37,853 bases of DNA, taken from assembly GCA_012521995.1 (NCBI GenBank), contig JAAYLH010000012.1:1-37853 (forward strand). Direction: 5' to 3'. Positions 17,137 to 25,207 of this stretch are shown here, piece after piece. Within the stretch, counting starts at the first letter, position 1. Every line of letters begins with the position of its first letter. The notes beneath the pieces were generated by a model, which was not told where the DNA came from, ran no database searches, and was given only the letters and a program-made list of their open reading frames with translations. Source of the DNA: Bacteroidales bacterium (lineage in GTDB: Bacteria > Bacteroidota > Bacteroidia > Bacteroidales > UBA7960). The translations under genes were made by a program, and so were the position numbers.

Positions 17137-17796
17137 TCAGTTCTTTTTTTGGATGAGTTCGGCATTGAGGCCGCACTCGGTTTTTTTCTGGCCGTACCAT
17201 CGTCCGCCGCGTTTATCGTCTTTTTCAGCCGGGCGGGTGCAGGGCTCGCATCCGATGCTGGAATAGCCTTTTTCTTCGAGGGGGTGGCGCGGCAGGCCGA
17301 AGTGCCCGATGTAGGCCTCCACCATCTGCACGGTCCAGTGCAGCACAGGGTGATAGCGCAGGGTGTTGTGCTCCAGGGGGGCTTCTTCCGGCAACTGCCT
17401 GCGATGGGTGTTCTGGTCGGCACGTACCCCACTGATCCATACATCATAAAGTTCCAACAGTCCTTCTACGGGCTGCACCTTGTTGAGGAAGCAGCAATAG
17501 TCGGGGTCGGAGGTAAACAACAGGTTTCCCTCACGGTTGCGCTGCATGATCTTGGGCACCCGGGGATGCAGGTCAATGACCCGAAGGCCAAGGGCAGCAG
17601 CCACTTCTTCCTTATACATGATGGTCTCGGGAAAATGATAGCCCGTGTTGATAAAATATACAGGGATGTTGCGGTCAATACGGCTCAGGATGTGCAACAG
17701 CACCACGCTGTGGGTCTGGAAACTGGAGGTGGTAAACAGGCGCTTGCCGTCTCCCAGGTATTGCTGTATCTTATTTTGAATAGAGGTGATTTCCAT
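17137..17796 (-). CDS. cysH: CysH-type adenylylsulfate reductase, [4Fe-4S] form
   Basis: 219-residue PP-loop protein. Enzymes of this type reduce APS or PAPS to sulfite in sulfate assimilation. Visible features are a modified P-loop (TTSSFQTHS, 22-30), INTGYHFPET (49-58), and the cluster cysteines Cys101-Cys102 and Cys183-x-x-Cys186, which mark the iron-sulfur form that usually prefers APS. Cys208 is the catalytic cysteine, in KTECGLN. The family motif is ECGL/IH, so the last residue is Asn in place of His. The start at 17796 fits the family; the frame opening at 17964 would add a hydrophobic 56-residue extension and overlap the divergent promoter. No other sulfate-assimilation gene is in the window, so the substrate is inferred. 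Confidence 0.85.
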   Translation of the reverse strand: MEITSIQNKIQQYLGDGKRLFTTSSFQTHSVVLLHILSRIDRNIPVYFINTGYHFPETIMYKEEVAAALGLRVIDLHPRVPKIMQRNREGNLLFTSDPDYCCFLNKVQPVEGLLELYDVWISGVRADQNTHRRQLPEEAPLEHNTLRYHPVLHWTVQMVEAYIGHFGLPRHPLEEKGYSSIGCEPCTRPAEKDDKRGGRWYGQKKTECGLNAELIQKKN

Positions 17797-17819
17797 CAGA
17801 AAAACCACTTGGTGCAGAA

Positions 17820-17827
17820 CAAATGTA
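17820..17827 (-). promoter_or_regulatory. -7 box for cysH and the epimerase gene
   Basis: On the minus strand it reads TACATTTG, an exact match to TAnnTTTG, 23 bp before the ATG at 17796. A -33 element is not obvious. Confidence 0.45.
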
Positions 17828-17913
17828 ACAATAAAAACGAGGCAGGCCGATGGGTGGCTGAGGCTCATTTGGAACTTCAGGGCCTTAAAAAAGGATAAAT
17901 AGCAGGCACGATT

Positions 17914-17944
17914 ATTGCCGGGACAAGGGAAATCAATACCTTTA
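17914..17944 (+). promoter_or_regulatory. Promoter of the metalloprotease-like gene
   Basis: ATTG at 17914-17917 is spaced 19 bp from TACCTTTA at 17937-17944, close to the Bacteroidota -33/-7 pattern. The transcript would start about 55 bases before ATG 18008. It is divergent from the cysH promoter. Confidence 0.5.
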
Positions 17945-18007
17945 AGGGTCAAAGCCCTGTTCATTTCCTTAAGGGGAGAAAGGAAGGGCCTTGATCAATC
18001 ATTTTTT

Positions 18008-20368
18008 ATGAAGAGATGTAATGTAAATATTGCCAGGCTATTCTTGCTTGTTATGATGGTCACAGGCATCAGCTTTTTTGCCGGGGGCCAGGATGAGCGG
18101 CCTTTAAAGAGCCATTATGGCAATATGATAGACCCCCATGGTCAATACCGTTTTCTGAATGTTTTCATCAACATCATTTATGATGAGACGCCCTGGGTCG
18201 ATCCGATAGAGGACCCCAACGACACCTGGCCCGAGGCTTATGAACAAGGGATAAACACAGCCGTTCCGGTCTACCTCGGGCAATTTATGGATACCGAGTA
18301 TTATTCCTCAGGAGGTTATGGCATCATGACCCGATTGTATCGTGAGTCCTCGTTCGACCGCCTGGTTTTGCTGGGCGATTTTGTGGTGGTCAACCTCAGG
18401 CAATCGCAAATCGCGAAAAGCAACGACCGTCATTTCGGAAAGGAACTGGGGGTGTTCAGCCTTCAAGCTATGGTAAGGGCTGCCATTGAGCTCATCAATA
18501 AAAACGGCGGGTTGAAAACCATTTATGGCTACAATGACATCTCGGAATACGACCGTTTTAGCCCCACCTCCATGGGTAAGCCAAAACCTAAGGAGGCCAA
18601 CGGGAAAATTGACTTCATACAGATTATGACCCGCAACACCACTTATGTGGACACCTCATTTGTACGGGATGGAAAGACTGTGAATCACCGTCTTCAGTAC
18701 GGGCAACTGCGCTACGGACAAGGCTGGGGCAATTATAAGCCGCCCGTGGACCTCAGGCTGGCAGGCGAGTCGTATGGCTACGACCTGGGGACGATTCAGT
18801 GTGTTGGCGATGTGAACATCACTGATAACCCCACCAATATCATCCAGCACGAGTTTTCGCATAACCTGTTTGGGGGCAACAACTTCCATGCTTCGGGCGG
18901 GAACCATTACACGGGAGGTGGAACCAACACCTTCATCGGTGCCGAGGGAGGGTATGGCCTGATGGGCAGTTACCATTCCAGCCTGTTGTCGTGTAACGGA
19001 TATGAGCGTTGGCGCATGCAATGGACCAGCCCTGAATACAACCCCCTGGGTCACCCGATACAGGCGGGGGGTGTGCCTTCGGACCTAAGCAGGGAGGACG
19101 GCCCGGGTTCATTTGTCCTGAGGGACTTTGTCAGTACGGGGGATGCCATCCGCATCCTGCTGCCCTATAAGGATGAGGGGGCCTCCAATCAATACCTGTG
19201 GCTGGAAAACCACCAGGTGGGCCGCAACAATAAACTGGACTACCACCAGTATGCTCTTGATTTTTATGGAGCGCCCCTGAACCCCTGCCGCCCAGAGGGC
19301 ACACCCGGCATTTATGCTTACATTCAGGTTGGAAAAGACGTCTTGGAAGGCAGTTCGGCCGAGGTGTTTCCCTGGAACGAAACCGACAATCTGCGGGTGG
19401 TCAGCGCCGAGGGAAACTGGGATTTTGAACTGATGGATCCCGAATTCTCCTGCGTGGCCTATAATCCCAGCAGCCGCACCGAACTCAGACTAAAACCCAA
19501 CCCTTTGGCAGGATACCAGGATCAGACCACGCATTTCTTCCCGCCCGAGGGACAGGATGTGATCAAAAGAGTTGACGGGGCGGGCGTCGCCATCAAGTAT
19601 TTCTCACGGAGGGCCGGCGACAAGGATGTTTCCTTTTCTTATTATGGCGATACCCTCGATGCCTTTACAGGAAAAGCTTACATGAACCTGGGCACAAACC
19701 CCCCTGCAGCCAACGTTACGACCTATTACGTAAACCAGCGCCACGAAGGAGACAACAACCATACGGTGTCCAATCAGAACACCAACACCTCACACATATA
19801 CCTGAGCGGATTGCGCATAGGGATGGAAGACACAGGGCAGGGCACATTCAGGGTAGAGGTTCGCTGGGACGACTATGAGGTGGATCAGGATGTACGCTGG
19901 ACCGGGAATATTGTGGTAAAGGAAAAAGTCATCCTGAAGGAAAAAAGAGTCATTGAGCTGAACCAGAGCCGGACTCCTAACCAGATCACGCGTGATTCTG
20001 TTTCGGGCTTGTTCGCCAGGCCCACATCACTGAAGCTGGAAGAGGGCGCCGAATTCAGGCTGCTGAAGCGTTCAAGGCTTGACCTGAGCCAGAAGTCTTC
20101 GTTTGTAATTGAAGATGGCAGCCTGCTGGAGATAGGGGATGGTGCGGAATTGCGCCTCGGGCAAGGCGACACCCTGAGGATAGCGGCAGGGGCAAGGGTG
20201 CACATTCAAGGAAAGGGAAGGCTACGGGTGGACAAAGGGGGGGTGGTCTGCCTGGAACAAGGGGCGGAAGTCGTTTTGGAAAAAGGCCGCAGGAACCTGA
20301 AACTACACCGCAGGACAGTCATTCCACAAGGATATGCTAACCCACGCAAACTCATCCCGGGCAAGTAA
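18008..20368 (+). CDS. Secreted metalloprotease-like protein with beta-helix-like tail
   Basis: 786-residue exported protein; the signal peptide covers about residues 1-27 (RLFLLVMMVTGISFFAGG). A zinc-protease signature HEFSH lies at 281-285 (catalytic Glu282), with a third His at 294 and Met319 in GLMGSYH, which resembles a metzincin Met-turn. The following CNGYERWRMQW recalls the segment after the active site in M6 and M11 peptidases. The third ligand spacing (HExxH, then eight residues, then His) differs from the canonical HExxHxxGxxH/D. Residues about 640-770 are short repeats of alternating hydrophobic and Gly/Asp residues (EEGAEFRLL, DGAELRLGQGDTLRI), typical of a parallel beta-helix. 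No T9SS sorting domain is visible at the end. The start at 18008 begins the signal peptide; 17915 does not fit. Confidence 0.72.
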   Translation: MKRCNVNIARLFLLVMMVTGISFFAGGQDERPLKSHYGNMIDPHGQYRFLNVFINIIYDETPWVDPIEDPNDTWPEAYEQGINTAVPVYLGQFMDTEYYSSGGYGIMTRLYRESSFDRLVLLGDFVVVNLRQSQIAKSNDRHFGKELGVFSLQAMVRAAIELINKNGGLKTIYGYNDISEYDRFSPTSMGKPKPKEANGKIDFIQIMTRNTTYVDTSFVRDGKTVNHRLQYGQLRYGQGWGNYKPPVDLRLAGESYGYDLGTIQCVGDVNITDNPTNIIQHEFSHNLFGGNNFHASGGNHYTGGGTNTFIGAEGGYGLMGSYHSSLLSCNGYERWRMQWTSPEYNPLGHPIQAGGVPSDLSREDGPGSFVLRDFVSTGDAIRILLPYKDEGASNQYLWLENHQVGRNNKLDYHQYALDFYGAPLNPCRPEGTPGIYAYIQVGKDVLEGSSAEVFPWNETDNLRVVSAEGNWDFELMDPEFSCVAYNPSSRTELRLKPNPLAGYQDQTTHFFPPEGQDVIKRVDGAGVAIKYFSRRAGDKDVSFSYYGDTLDAFTGKAYMNLGTNPPAANVTTYYVNQRHEGDNNHTVSNQNTNTSHIYLSGLRIGMEDTGQGTFRVEVRWDDYEVDQDVRWTGNIVVKEKVILKEKRVIELNQSRTPNQITRDSVSGLFARPTSLKLEEGAEFRLLKRSRLDLSQKSSFVIEDGSLLEIGDGAELRLGQGDTLRIAAGARVHIQGKGRLRVDKGGVVCLEQGAEVVLEKGRRNLKLHRRTVIPQGYANPRKLIPGK

Positions 20369-20510
20369 TCGCAAGCAGAAACAGCCTTCCGTTTTTCCCG
20401 GCCTTTTCTTTCTTTCCAAAAGGCAAGAGTAAGGCTTCAATCTTTCTAACAAGGTTCCAGCGAGCTTCCAAATGAAATTATTGCTGAACCATTTATCCGT
20501 CTGAATGTTG

Positions 20511-20518
20511 TAATTTTG
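20511..20518 (+). promoter_or_regulatory. -7 box for the aroG-thiL-rnhA operon
   Basis: TAATTTTG matches TAnnTTTG exactly, 40 bp before ATG 20559. No -33 element is visible at 19-21 bp. The preceding region holds a 7-bp hairpin GCCTTTT/AAAAGGC (20401-20424) after the metalloprotease gene, without a U-run. Confidence 0.45.
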
Positions 20519-20558
20519 CATCAGAAAAAACCATTCCGAACCACAAAGAACCCTGCGC

Positions 20559-21659
20559 ATGTCGGCCAATGAATCGCTAAAGTTTCGTTCTCTGAACACC
20601 TGGCTTAAGCCTGTAAGCCTGCCCTTGCTGATCTCGGGGCCCTGCAGCGCTGAGAGCCGCAGGCAGGTGATGGAAACGGCGCTTGGACTGGCATCGACGG
20701 GAATGGTAAGCGTGATGCGTGCAGGGGTATGGAAGCCGCGCACGCGGCCCCGTTCTTTTGAGGGCAAGGGAGAAGAGGCGCTCCGGTGGTTGGTGGAGGC
20801 CCGCGAAGCCACAGGCTTGCCCCTTGCCGTAGAGGTAGCCTCGCCTGCCCACCTCGAGCTGTGCCTCAAGTACGACATCGACATGGTGTGGATAGGGGCC
20901 CGCACGAGTGTTAACCCCTTCTCTGTTCAGGAAATCGCCGATGCCCTTTTTGGCACCGAGCTGCCCGTGCTTGTAAAAAACCCCGTCAACCCCGACCTGA
21001 AACTCTGGATCGGCGCCATTGAACGCATTTACCATTCGGGCATCGACCGAATCATCGCCGTGCACCGGGGGTTTAACACCTATGAGGACAGCGTGTTCCG
21101 CAATGCACCCCTTTGGGAGATACCTATAGAGCTCAAGCGCATTTTCCCGGGCTTGCCGATGATTTGCGACCCCAGCCACATCAGCGGAAGCCGGCGACTG
21201 CTGCTTCAGGTGGCCCAAAATGCCATCGACCTGGATTATGACGGGCTGATGATTGAGTCGCACTGCAATCCGGAACAGGCGCTTACCGACTCGAGCCAGC
21301 AGGTGACCCCTGAAGGCCTCTTCGAGCTGGTCAGCAGCCTGGTAGTCAGGCGTTCGGGATGCATTAAGGGAGAAGCCACGCGCGAACTGGAAGCCTACCG
21401 CAGGCAGATTGACGACATAGACCGAAACATCCTGTATTTTCTTTCCAAGCGAATGGAAATCGTGGAAAAGATTGGTCACCTGAAAAAAAAGAACGACCTG
21501 ACCATCTTGCAGATCCGGCGTTGGAACAATATTTTCCGCGACCGCATGAAACGTGGGCAGGACCTGGGGCTTGACCCCGTCTTCCTGCGGACCCTGCTCG
21601 AAATGGTGCATCAGCAATCCATCGAGTTGCAAACCCGCATAATGAACGAAAACAGTTAA
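20559..21659 (+). CDS. Bifunctional DAHP synthase / chorismate mutase
   Basis: 366-residue fusion in the shikimate pathway. The N-terminal DAHP synthase domain (about 15-265), of the KDPS-like type I beta group, carries GPCSAES (27-33), RAGVWKPRTRP (54-64), VEVASP, WIGARTS, KNPVNP and CDPSHISG. It condenses phosphoenolpyruvate with erythrose 4-phosphate. The C-terminal AroQ-type chorismate mutase (about 275-360) has the opening RRQIDDIDRNIL with its key Arg, and a later Lys/Arg pair. This domain order is common in Bacteroidota, where the mutase also lets prephenate feed back on the synthase. It heads an operon: thiL begins 10 bp after its stop. Confidence 0.92.
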   Translation: MSANESLKFRSLNTWLKPVSLPLLISGPCSAESRRQVMETALGLASTGMVSVMRAGVWKPRTRPRSFEGKGEEALRWLVEAREATGLPLAVEVASPAHLELCLKYDIDMVWIGARTSVNPFSVQEIADALFGTELPVLVKNPVNPDLKLWIGAIERIYHSGIDRIIAVHRGFNTYEDSVFRNAPLWEIPIELKRIFPGLPMICDPSHISGSRRLLLQVAQNAIDLDYDGLMIESHCNPEQALTDSSQQVTPEGLFELVSSLVVRRSGCIKGEATRELEAYRRQIDDIDRNILYFLSKRMEIVEKIGHLKKKNDLTILQIRRWNNIFRDRMKRGQDLGLDPVFLRTLLEMVHQQSIELQTRIMNENS

Positions 21660-21669
21660 TAATACGGCA

Positions 21670-22725
21670 ATGAGTGAAAAAGAAAAAAAAGCCCTTACCG
21701 ATATCTCCAGCCTGGGTGAATTCGGGCTTATAGATCATTTGACTAAACACATACAGTTGAAGAACCCCGGAACGCTGAAGGGCATTGGTGATGACGCCGC
21801 TGTGCTGGAGGCAGGCAATGAGCTTGTGCTGGTTTCCAAAGACCTCCTGGTGGAAGGGATCCATTTCGATATGGTGTACACCCCGCTGAAGCATTTGGGT
21901 TATAAGGCGGTTGCCGTAAACCTGTCGGATATCTATGCCATGAATGGAACCCCAGCCCAGGTAATCATTGGTCTGGCGGTTTCCAGCCGCTACTCACTCG
22001 AAGCCCTGGAAGAGCTCTATGAGGGCATGTTGCTTGCCTGCGACAAATACGGGGTGGATATGGCAGGAGGCGACACCACGGCCAGCCCGAGCGGGATGGT
22101 ACTCTCGATTACGGTCATTGGCCATTCGCCCAAAGAGAAGGTGGTGTATCGTGGAGGCTCGGCAGTAAATGATTTGATTTGTGTGAGTGGCAGCCTGGGT
22201 GGGGCCTATTGCGGGCTTCTGGTGTTGAAACGTGAAAAGGCCGCCTTCAAGGGCAACCCGGACATGCAACCCGACCTGGGCAGCTATGAGCACGTTCTGG
22301 AACGCCAGTTGAAGCCAGAGCCCCGCAGAGATATTGTTGAGCTGCTGAACAAGGCAGGGGTAGTGCCTACTTCCATGATCGATGTTTCCGATGGTCTGGC
22401 TTCGGAGGTGCTTCACCTGTGCAAGAACTCGGGAAACGGCGCAGTGATCTATGAGGAGCACATCCCCATCGATCAGCGAATGGCTGCCGTGGCCCATGAG
22501 TTCAACATTGACCCCACCACCTGCGCCCTGAGCGGGGGCGAGGATTATGAGCTGTTGTTTACGGTGGGCCAGGAAGATTATGAGAAGGTGAAGGAGATGG
22601 AGGGCATCCAAATCATTGGCCACGTAGCCGATGCCACGCAGGGGGCCCACCTGGTGACCACTTCGGGGCAGTGGATCGAGCTTACGGCACAGGGCTGGGA
22701 CGGCTTGAAAAAAAGGGAGGAATAA
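21670..22725 (+). CDS. thiL: Thiamine-monophosphate kinase
   Basis: 351-residue enzyme that phosphorylates thiamine monophosphate to the active pyrophosphate cofactor. AIR synthase-like fold with GIGDDAAVL (39-47), the magnesium/ATP-binding Asp residues of SKDLLVEGIHFD (57-68), NLSDIYAMNGTPA, MAGGDTTAS, and the C-terminal half motifs MIDVSDGLASE and SGGEDYELLFT. The length is normal. It lies 10 bp after the DAHP synthase gene and 23 bp before the RNase H gene, so all three should share a transcript. No other thiamine gene is near. Confidence 0.95.
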   Translation: MSEKEKKALTDISSLGEFGLIDHLTKHIQLKNPGTLKGIGDDAAVLEAGNELVLVSKDLLVEGIHFDMVYTPLKHLGYKAVAVNLSDIYAMNGTPAQVIIGLAVSSRYSLEALEELYEGMLLACDKYGVDMAGGDTTASPSGMVLSITVIGHSPKEKVVYRGGSAVNDLICVSGSLGGAYCGLLVLKREKAAFKGNPDMQPDLGSYEHVLERQLKPEPRRDIVELLNKAGVVPTSMIDVSDGLASEVLHLCKNSGNGAVIYEEHIPIDQRMAAVAHEFNIDPTTCALSGGEDYELLFTVGQEDYEKVKEMEGIQIIGHVADATQGAHLVTTSGQWIELTAQGWDGLKKREE

Positions 22726-22748
22726 GCTTCCACAAAACAATCCCGGTC

Positions 22749-23381
22749 ATGGCGAAGACAAAGTTTTATGTGGTATGGACGGGGCATCAGACAGGGGTGT
22801 TCAACACTTGGGATGAATGCCGCAAGGCCGTCCATGGGTTTGAAGGGGCCCGCTACAAGTCGTTCGAAAGCCTGGACCAGGCCAAACAGGCCTTGAGGGA
22901 AAACCCCTTTAAGTATATCGGCAAGAATGCCGCTGCGCCCCCGCCCGATCCCGAGAAACTAAAGGCGGCGGGCAAACCCGTTGAAAACAGCATCGCGGTG
23001 GATGCCGCCTGCAATATGGTTACGGGCGACATGGAATACCGCGGGGTATATACCTTCACCAAACAAGTGCTCTTTAAGCAGGGCCCTTTCCCCAAGGCCT
23101 CAAACAACATCGGGGAGTTCCTTGCCCTGGTACATGCCCTGGCCTGGTGTCAGAAGAAAAAACTTGACCTGCCGATCTACTCCGATTCAAAAACCGCCAT
23201 TGCCTGGGTCAGGAACAAGCACGCCAAAACAAAGGTGGAGCAGAACCCCCAGAACGAGGCGCTGTTTGATATGATCGACCGGGCCGAGCGATGGCTGAGA
23301 AACAACACCTGGAAAAACCGCATCCTGAAATGGGAGACCGAAGTATGGGGAGAGATCCCAGCAGATTACGGAAGGAAATGA
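22749..23381 (+). CDS. rnhA: Ribonuclease H with N-terminal viroplasmin-like domain
   Basis: 210-residue protein that cuts RNA in RNA-DNA hybrids. Residues 5-48 form the caulimovirus viroplasmin-like hybrid-binding domain (FYVVWTGHQTGVFNTW, then a GFEGARYKSF segment). A Pro/Lys-rich linker (about 60-80) leads to the RNase H domain. The four acidic catalytic residues are present: Asp85 (AVDAAC), Glu123 (IGEFLAL), Asp146 (YSDSKTA) and Asp206 near the C-terminus. The start at 22749 begins the viroplasmin domain; the frame opening at 22671 overlaps thiL. It ends the operon, followed by a hairpin GGGCAA/TTGCCC (23385-23401) and the shared terminator near 23.48 kb. Confidence 0.92.
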   Translation: MAKTKFYVVWTGHQTGVFNTWDECRKAVHGFEGARYKSFESLDQAKQALRENPFKYIGKNAAAPPPDPEKLKAAGKPVENSIAVDAACNMVTGDMEYRGVYTFTKQVLFKQGPFPKASNNIGEFLALVHALAWCQKKKLDLPIYSDSKTAIAWVRNKHAKTKVEQNPQNEALFDMIDRAERWLRNNTWKNRILKWETEVWGEIPADYGRK

Positions 23382-23468
23382 CTTGGGCAAGGACTTTGCC
23401 CCTGGGATAACAATGGCCTACTGAGGCCGGCAGGCATCAGAGAAAGGATTTAGCCCCCCCATTAAAGC

Positions 23469-23500
23469 AAAAAAAGACGACCCATGAGGCCGTCTTTTTT
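23469..23500. terminator. Bidirectional terminator between rnhA and tRNA-Phe
   Basis: A run of As and GACG (to 23479) pairs with CGTC and a run of Ts (23491-23500); two further G-C pairs close a small loop after one mismatch. The A-run and T-run make it work on both strands, ending rnhA from the left and tRNA-Phe from the right. Confidence 0.75.
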
Positions 23501-23501
23501 G

Positions 23502-23574
<73 letters not shown>

Positions 23575-23665
23575 CTTGTCGTTTTTTTTGACGCTGCAAA
23601 TTTAAGGAAACATTTTTAATTTCAGCAGGTTTTTTTATTAATGGCAGGGGTAATATTTTTTTTCT

Positions 23666-23673
23666 TACCTTTG
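23666..23673 (+). promoter_or_regulatory. Distal -7 box in the OMP leader
   Basis: TACCTTTG matches TAnnTTTG exactly. A transcript from here would pass at once through a hairpin AATC-CCGG (23693-23701, one bulged C) with CCGGGATT (23708-23715) followed by four Ts, so it could be attenuated early. Confidence 0.35.
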
Positions 23674-23825
23674 TTGCTCATTTTCAATGAATAATCCCCG
23701 GTATTGGCCGGGATTTTACTTTGCGCAGTTTTTTTGATACACCAGCATTACAATCATATGCTATCTCAGTTATTTCCCTTTTTGGGTGATTTATGCTTTT
23801 TTAGCTTTTGCCAGCATCATTTTTT

Positions 23826-23856
23826 TTTGACAAAAACCTAAAAAATAGGATATTTG
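23826..23856 (+). promoter_or_regulatory. Proximal promoter of the envelope cluster
   Basis: TTTG at 23826-23829 is spaced 19 bp from GATATTTG at 23849-23856, an almost full match to the Bacteroidota -33/-7 promoter. Transcription would begin about 40 bases before ATG 23904. Confidence 0.55.
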
Positions 23857-23903
23857 CAGTCATAATTTTTCATCCCTGAAGGGTAACCAACTTCATAACG
23901 ATA

Positions 23904-25184
23904 ATGTCATTTTCCCTGATAAGCGGGTTTTCCCGGCGAACCATAAGCTTTGTTAGTTTAATTTTGATCCTGTTGCCTGCGGTTGCCCAGACCCGCATCA
24001 CCTCACCTTATTCCCGTTTTGGGGTGGGTGAGCTGTTGTATAATCAGAATTTCCGCAACCTGGGCATGGGGGGGCTGGGCATTGGTTACCGTTCCAACCT
24101 CTCGGTCAACGACGTGAACCCTGCTTCATATACCGCCATTGATTCCACCTCTTTTGTTTTTGAGGCAACTGCTTTTTCGCATTTCTATCACCAGACCACC
24201 CGTACGGAAGAGCAAATAGGGAATTACACCTCGCTGGCCAACTTGTCGTTTTCTTTTCCTGTTACCCGCTGGTGGGGCGTGGGCATTGGCCTGAAGCCGT
24301 TCAGCGCAGTGGGCTACAAGGTAATAAGCAGCTCAGTAGACGAAGAGGTTGGGACCGTCAACTACCTGTATGAAGGCAGCGGGGGGATCAACCAGGTATT
24401 TATTGGCAATTCGTTCAATGTGTATAAGGGTCTTTCGCTTGGGATGAATGCCTCCTACCTGTTTGGAAGCATGGAACGCCACACCACGGTGAATTCGGAT
24501 TCAGCAGGTTTTTTTCAAACGAATCACAACAGGGCCAACCAGGTCAATGACCTTTACTTAGGATTCGGGGCTCAGTATTTTCATAAGTTCTCTGACTCAC
24601 GTAACCTGACCCTTGGCGTCATTTTCGGGCCGGGCACTGACATCAGCACCCGCGAGATGGAGACCGTTCAGCGCCTGCTGCCGGGCTTCACAACTTACGA
24701 TACCATCAGTCATTATGAGGGGGTCAAAGGAAGCCTTTATCTTCCTTCATACTGGGGGGCAGGTTTTTTTGCCCGCCTCAACAACCAATGGGCAGGGGGA
24801 ATGGATTTCAAATGGCAGAACTGGGAAAAATTTGAGCTCTATGAAACTCAGCAGAACCTCAATAACACCTATCAGATAGGCCTGGGAGTGCAGCATAACC
24901 CCAATGTTCAGACCTACTCAAACTTTTTCAGCCGCCTTGAATACCGTGCAGGATTGCGTTACGGGCAAACCTATCTCAACCTCAACGAACAGGCCATTAA
25001 TGAGTTTGGCATAAGTTTTGGTGTAAGTATGCCAGTAAGGCGAACCCTCAACGGCCTGAATGTAAGTTTTGAGCTTGGCCAGCGGGGTTCAACCGATAAC
25101 AACCTGATTAAGGAGAATCTTTACCGTATAAACATCGGCGTCAACATTCAAGAGAGATGGTTCGTAAGGCGGAGATTCTACTAA
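23904..25184 (+). CDS. Outer-membrane beta-barrel protein of the lptC cluster
   Basis: 426-residue exported protein. A signal peptide (about 1-29, LILILLPAVAQ) precedes a mature start TRITSPYSRFGVGEL. The phrase SPYSRFGxGE with NLGMGGLGIG is a recurrent opening of a Bacteroidota outer-membrane family with FadL/PorV-like character. The remainder alternates in short amphipathic beta strands with aromatic residues, consistent with a barrel. The C-terminus is Arg-rich and ends in FY. The function is not established. It is the first gene of a five-gene plus-strand series with TPR lipoprotein, LptC, CorC/HlyC and PpiD-like proteins, which suggests a role in outer-membrane assembly. Confidence 0.8.
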   Translation: MSFSLISGFSRRTISFVSLILILLPAVAQTRITSPYSRFGVGELLYNQNFRNLGMGGLGIGYRSNLSVNDVNPASYTAIDSTSFVFEATAFSHFYHQTTRTEEQIGNYTSLANLSFSFPVTRWWGVGIGLKPFSAVGYKVISSSVDEEVGTVNYLYEGSGGINQVFIGNSFNVYKGLSLGMNASYLFGSMERHTTVNSDSAGFFQTNHNRANQVNDLYLGFGAQYFHKFSDSRNLTLGVIFGPGTDISTREMETVQRLLPGFTTYDTISHYEGVKGSLYLPSYWGAGFFARLNNQWAGGMDFKWQNWEKFELYETQQNLNNTYQIGLGVQHNPNVQTYSNFFSRLEYRAGLRYGQTYLNLNEQAINEFGISFGVSMPVRRTLNGLNVSFELGQRGSTDNNLIKENLYRINIGVNIQERWFVRRRFY

Positions 25185-25207
25185 AAACCAACAAAAACCA
25201 CAATACA

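Noticed and set aside
17796-17964. N-terminal extension of the CysH-type protein
   Set aside because: The added 56 residues are unlike the family and overlap the promoter region; ATG 17796 fits better.
20577-21632. Antisense reading frame of 351 codons over the DAHP synthase gene
   Set aside because: Shadow of a well-supported GC-rich gene; no recognisable motif.
23385-23427. Hairpins after rnhA as the main terminator
   Set aside because: No U-run follows either hairpin; the A/T-flanked stem ending at 23500 is the better terminator.
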